In this document: piece after piece, positions 6,426-6,512 of the stretch
Numbering within the stretch: the first letter of the stretch is position 1
Layout: every line of letters starts with the position of its first letter
Assembly: GCA_002293545.1 (NCBI GenBank)
Contig: DBDL01000145.1
Location: 2,869-9,380 of the forward strand
DNA from: Lachnoclostridium sp. UBA933
GTDB lineage: Bacteria; Bacillota; Clostridia; Lachnospirales; Lachnospiraceae
Direction of reading: 5' to 3'
Length of the DNA: 6,512 nucleotides
Made by a program: the position numbers and the translations under genes
The notes under the pieces: generated by a model
Database searches by the model: none
Seen by the model: only the letters and a program-made list of their open reading frames with translations
What the model was told of the DNA's origin: nothing

Positions 6426-6450
6426 GCGGGCGCGTTTCTCAGCCGCCCGC
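6426..6450 (-). other. GC-rich hairpin between secA and prfB
   Basis: GCGGGCG and CGCCCGC form a perfect 7-bp GC stem around an 11-base loop, starting 2 bases after the secA TAA. On the minus strand the RNA downstream is A-rich rather than U-rich, so it is not a standard intrinsic terminator. It could stabilise the secA 3' end or be a pause or processing site. No promoter for prfB is evident in the remaining sequence up to its ribosome binding site. Confidence 0.5.
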
Positions 6451-6452
6451 TG

Positions 6453-6512
6453 TTACCTGCCGCAGCAGTGTTTATATTTTTTACCGCTTCCGCACGGACA
6501 GGGATCGTTGCG
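6453..6512 (-). CDS. secA: SecA C-terminal end (zinc-binding tail), partial
   Basis: Only the last 19 codons and TAA (6453-6455) are in the window. They encode a SEC-C zinc-binding motif, CPCGSGKKYKHCCG, with the CxCxSGxKYKxCC pattern that binds one zinc ion and, in SecA, contacts SecB or the ribosome. SecA is the ATPase motor of the Sec protein export channel. SEC-C tails also occur on other proteins, but an RNDPCPCGSGKKYKHCCG end directly upstream of prfB matches the secA-prfB order of Firmicutes, so SecA is much the most likely. The rest of the gene lies beyond the window. Confidence 0.9.
   Translation of the reverse strand, partial: RNDPCPCGSGKKYKHCCGR

Overview
The window looks like chromosomal DNA from a low-to-moderate-GC member of the Firmicutes, most likely a Clostridia bacterium of the Lachnospiraceae type. 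This rests on strong AGGAGG-like ribosome binding sites, the secA-prfB gene order, a B. subtilis-type aspartokinase with an internal start, and an ApgM-like protein standing in for homoserine kinase beside hom. The lineage is an inference, not a measurement. No mobile element, CRISPR array, tRNA, rRNA or riboswitch was found, and no gap between genes exceeds 150 bases.

Almost everything lies on the minus strand, so it reads from high to low coordinates: the last 19 codons of secA (6512-6453); prfB, peptide chain release factor 2, expressed by a +1 programmed frameshift (6386-5276); a single-domain CheW protein (5157-4702); homoserine dehydrogenase hom (4695-3490); an ApgM-type phosphoglycerate mutase homologue that is probably the homoserine kinase analogue (3450-2248); aspartokinase lysC with a second, internal start for a beta subunit (2188-977); and a polytopic membrane protein resembling a catalytically dead YhfC-family protease (973-224). 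A hairpin terminator at 183-216 closes this run and also ends a convergent plus-strand gene, of which only the last 44 codons (1-135) are visible.

From cheW to the membrane protein the genes are separated by only 6, 39, about 60 and 3 bases, and two ribosome binding sites lie inside the end of the preceding gene, so this is probably one operon. Its core makes the first, third and fourth reactions from aspartate to O-phosphohomoserine (aspartokinase, homoserine dehydrogenase, homoserine kinase analogue). The semialdehyde dehydrogenase and threonine synthase are not in the window. There is no intrinsic terminator with a U-tract after prfB or secA, so read-through from secA-prfB is possible, and I could not identify a promoter.

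The points most worth a second look are: the prfB frameshift site carries UAA instead of the usual UGA; a CheW gene heads a threonine-pathway operon; the YhfC-like protein has lost every expected catalytic residue; and an excellent internal ribosome binding site lies inside lysC.
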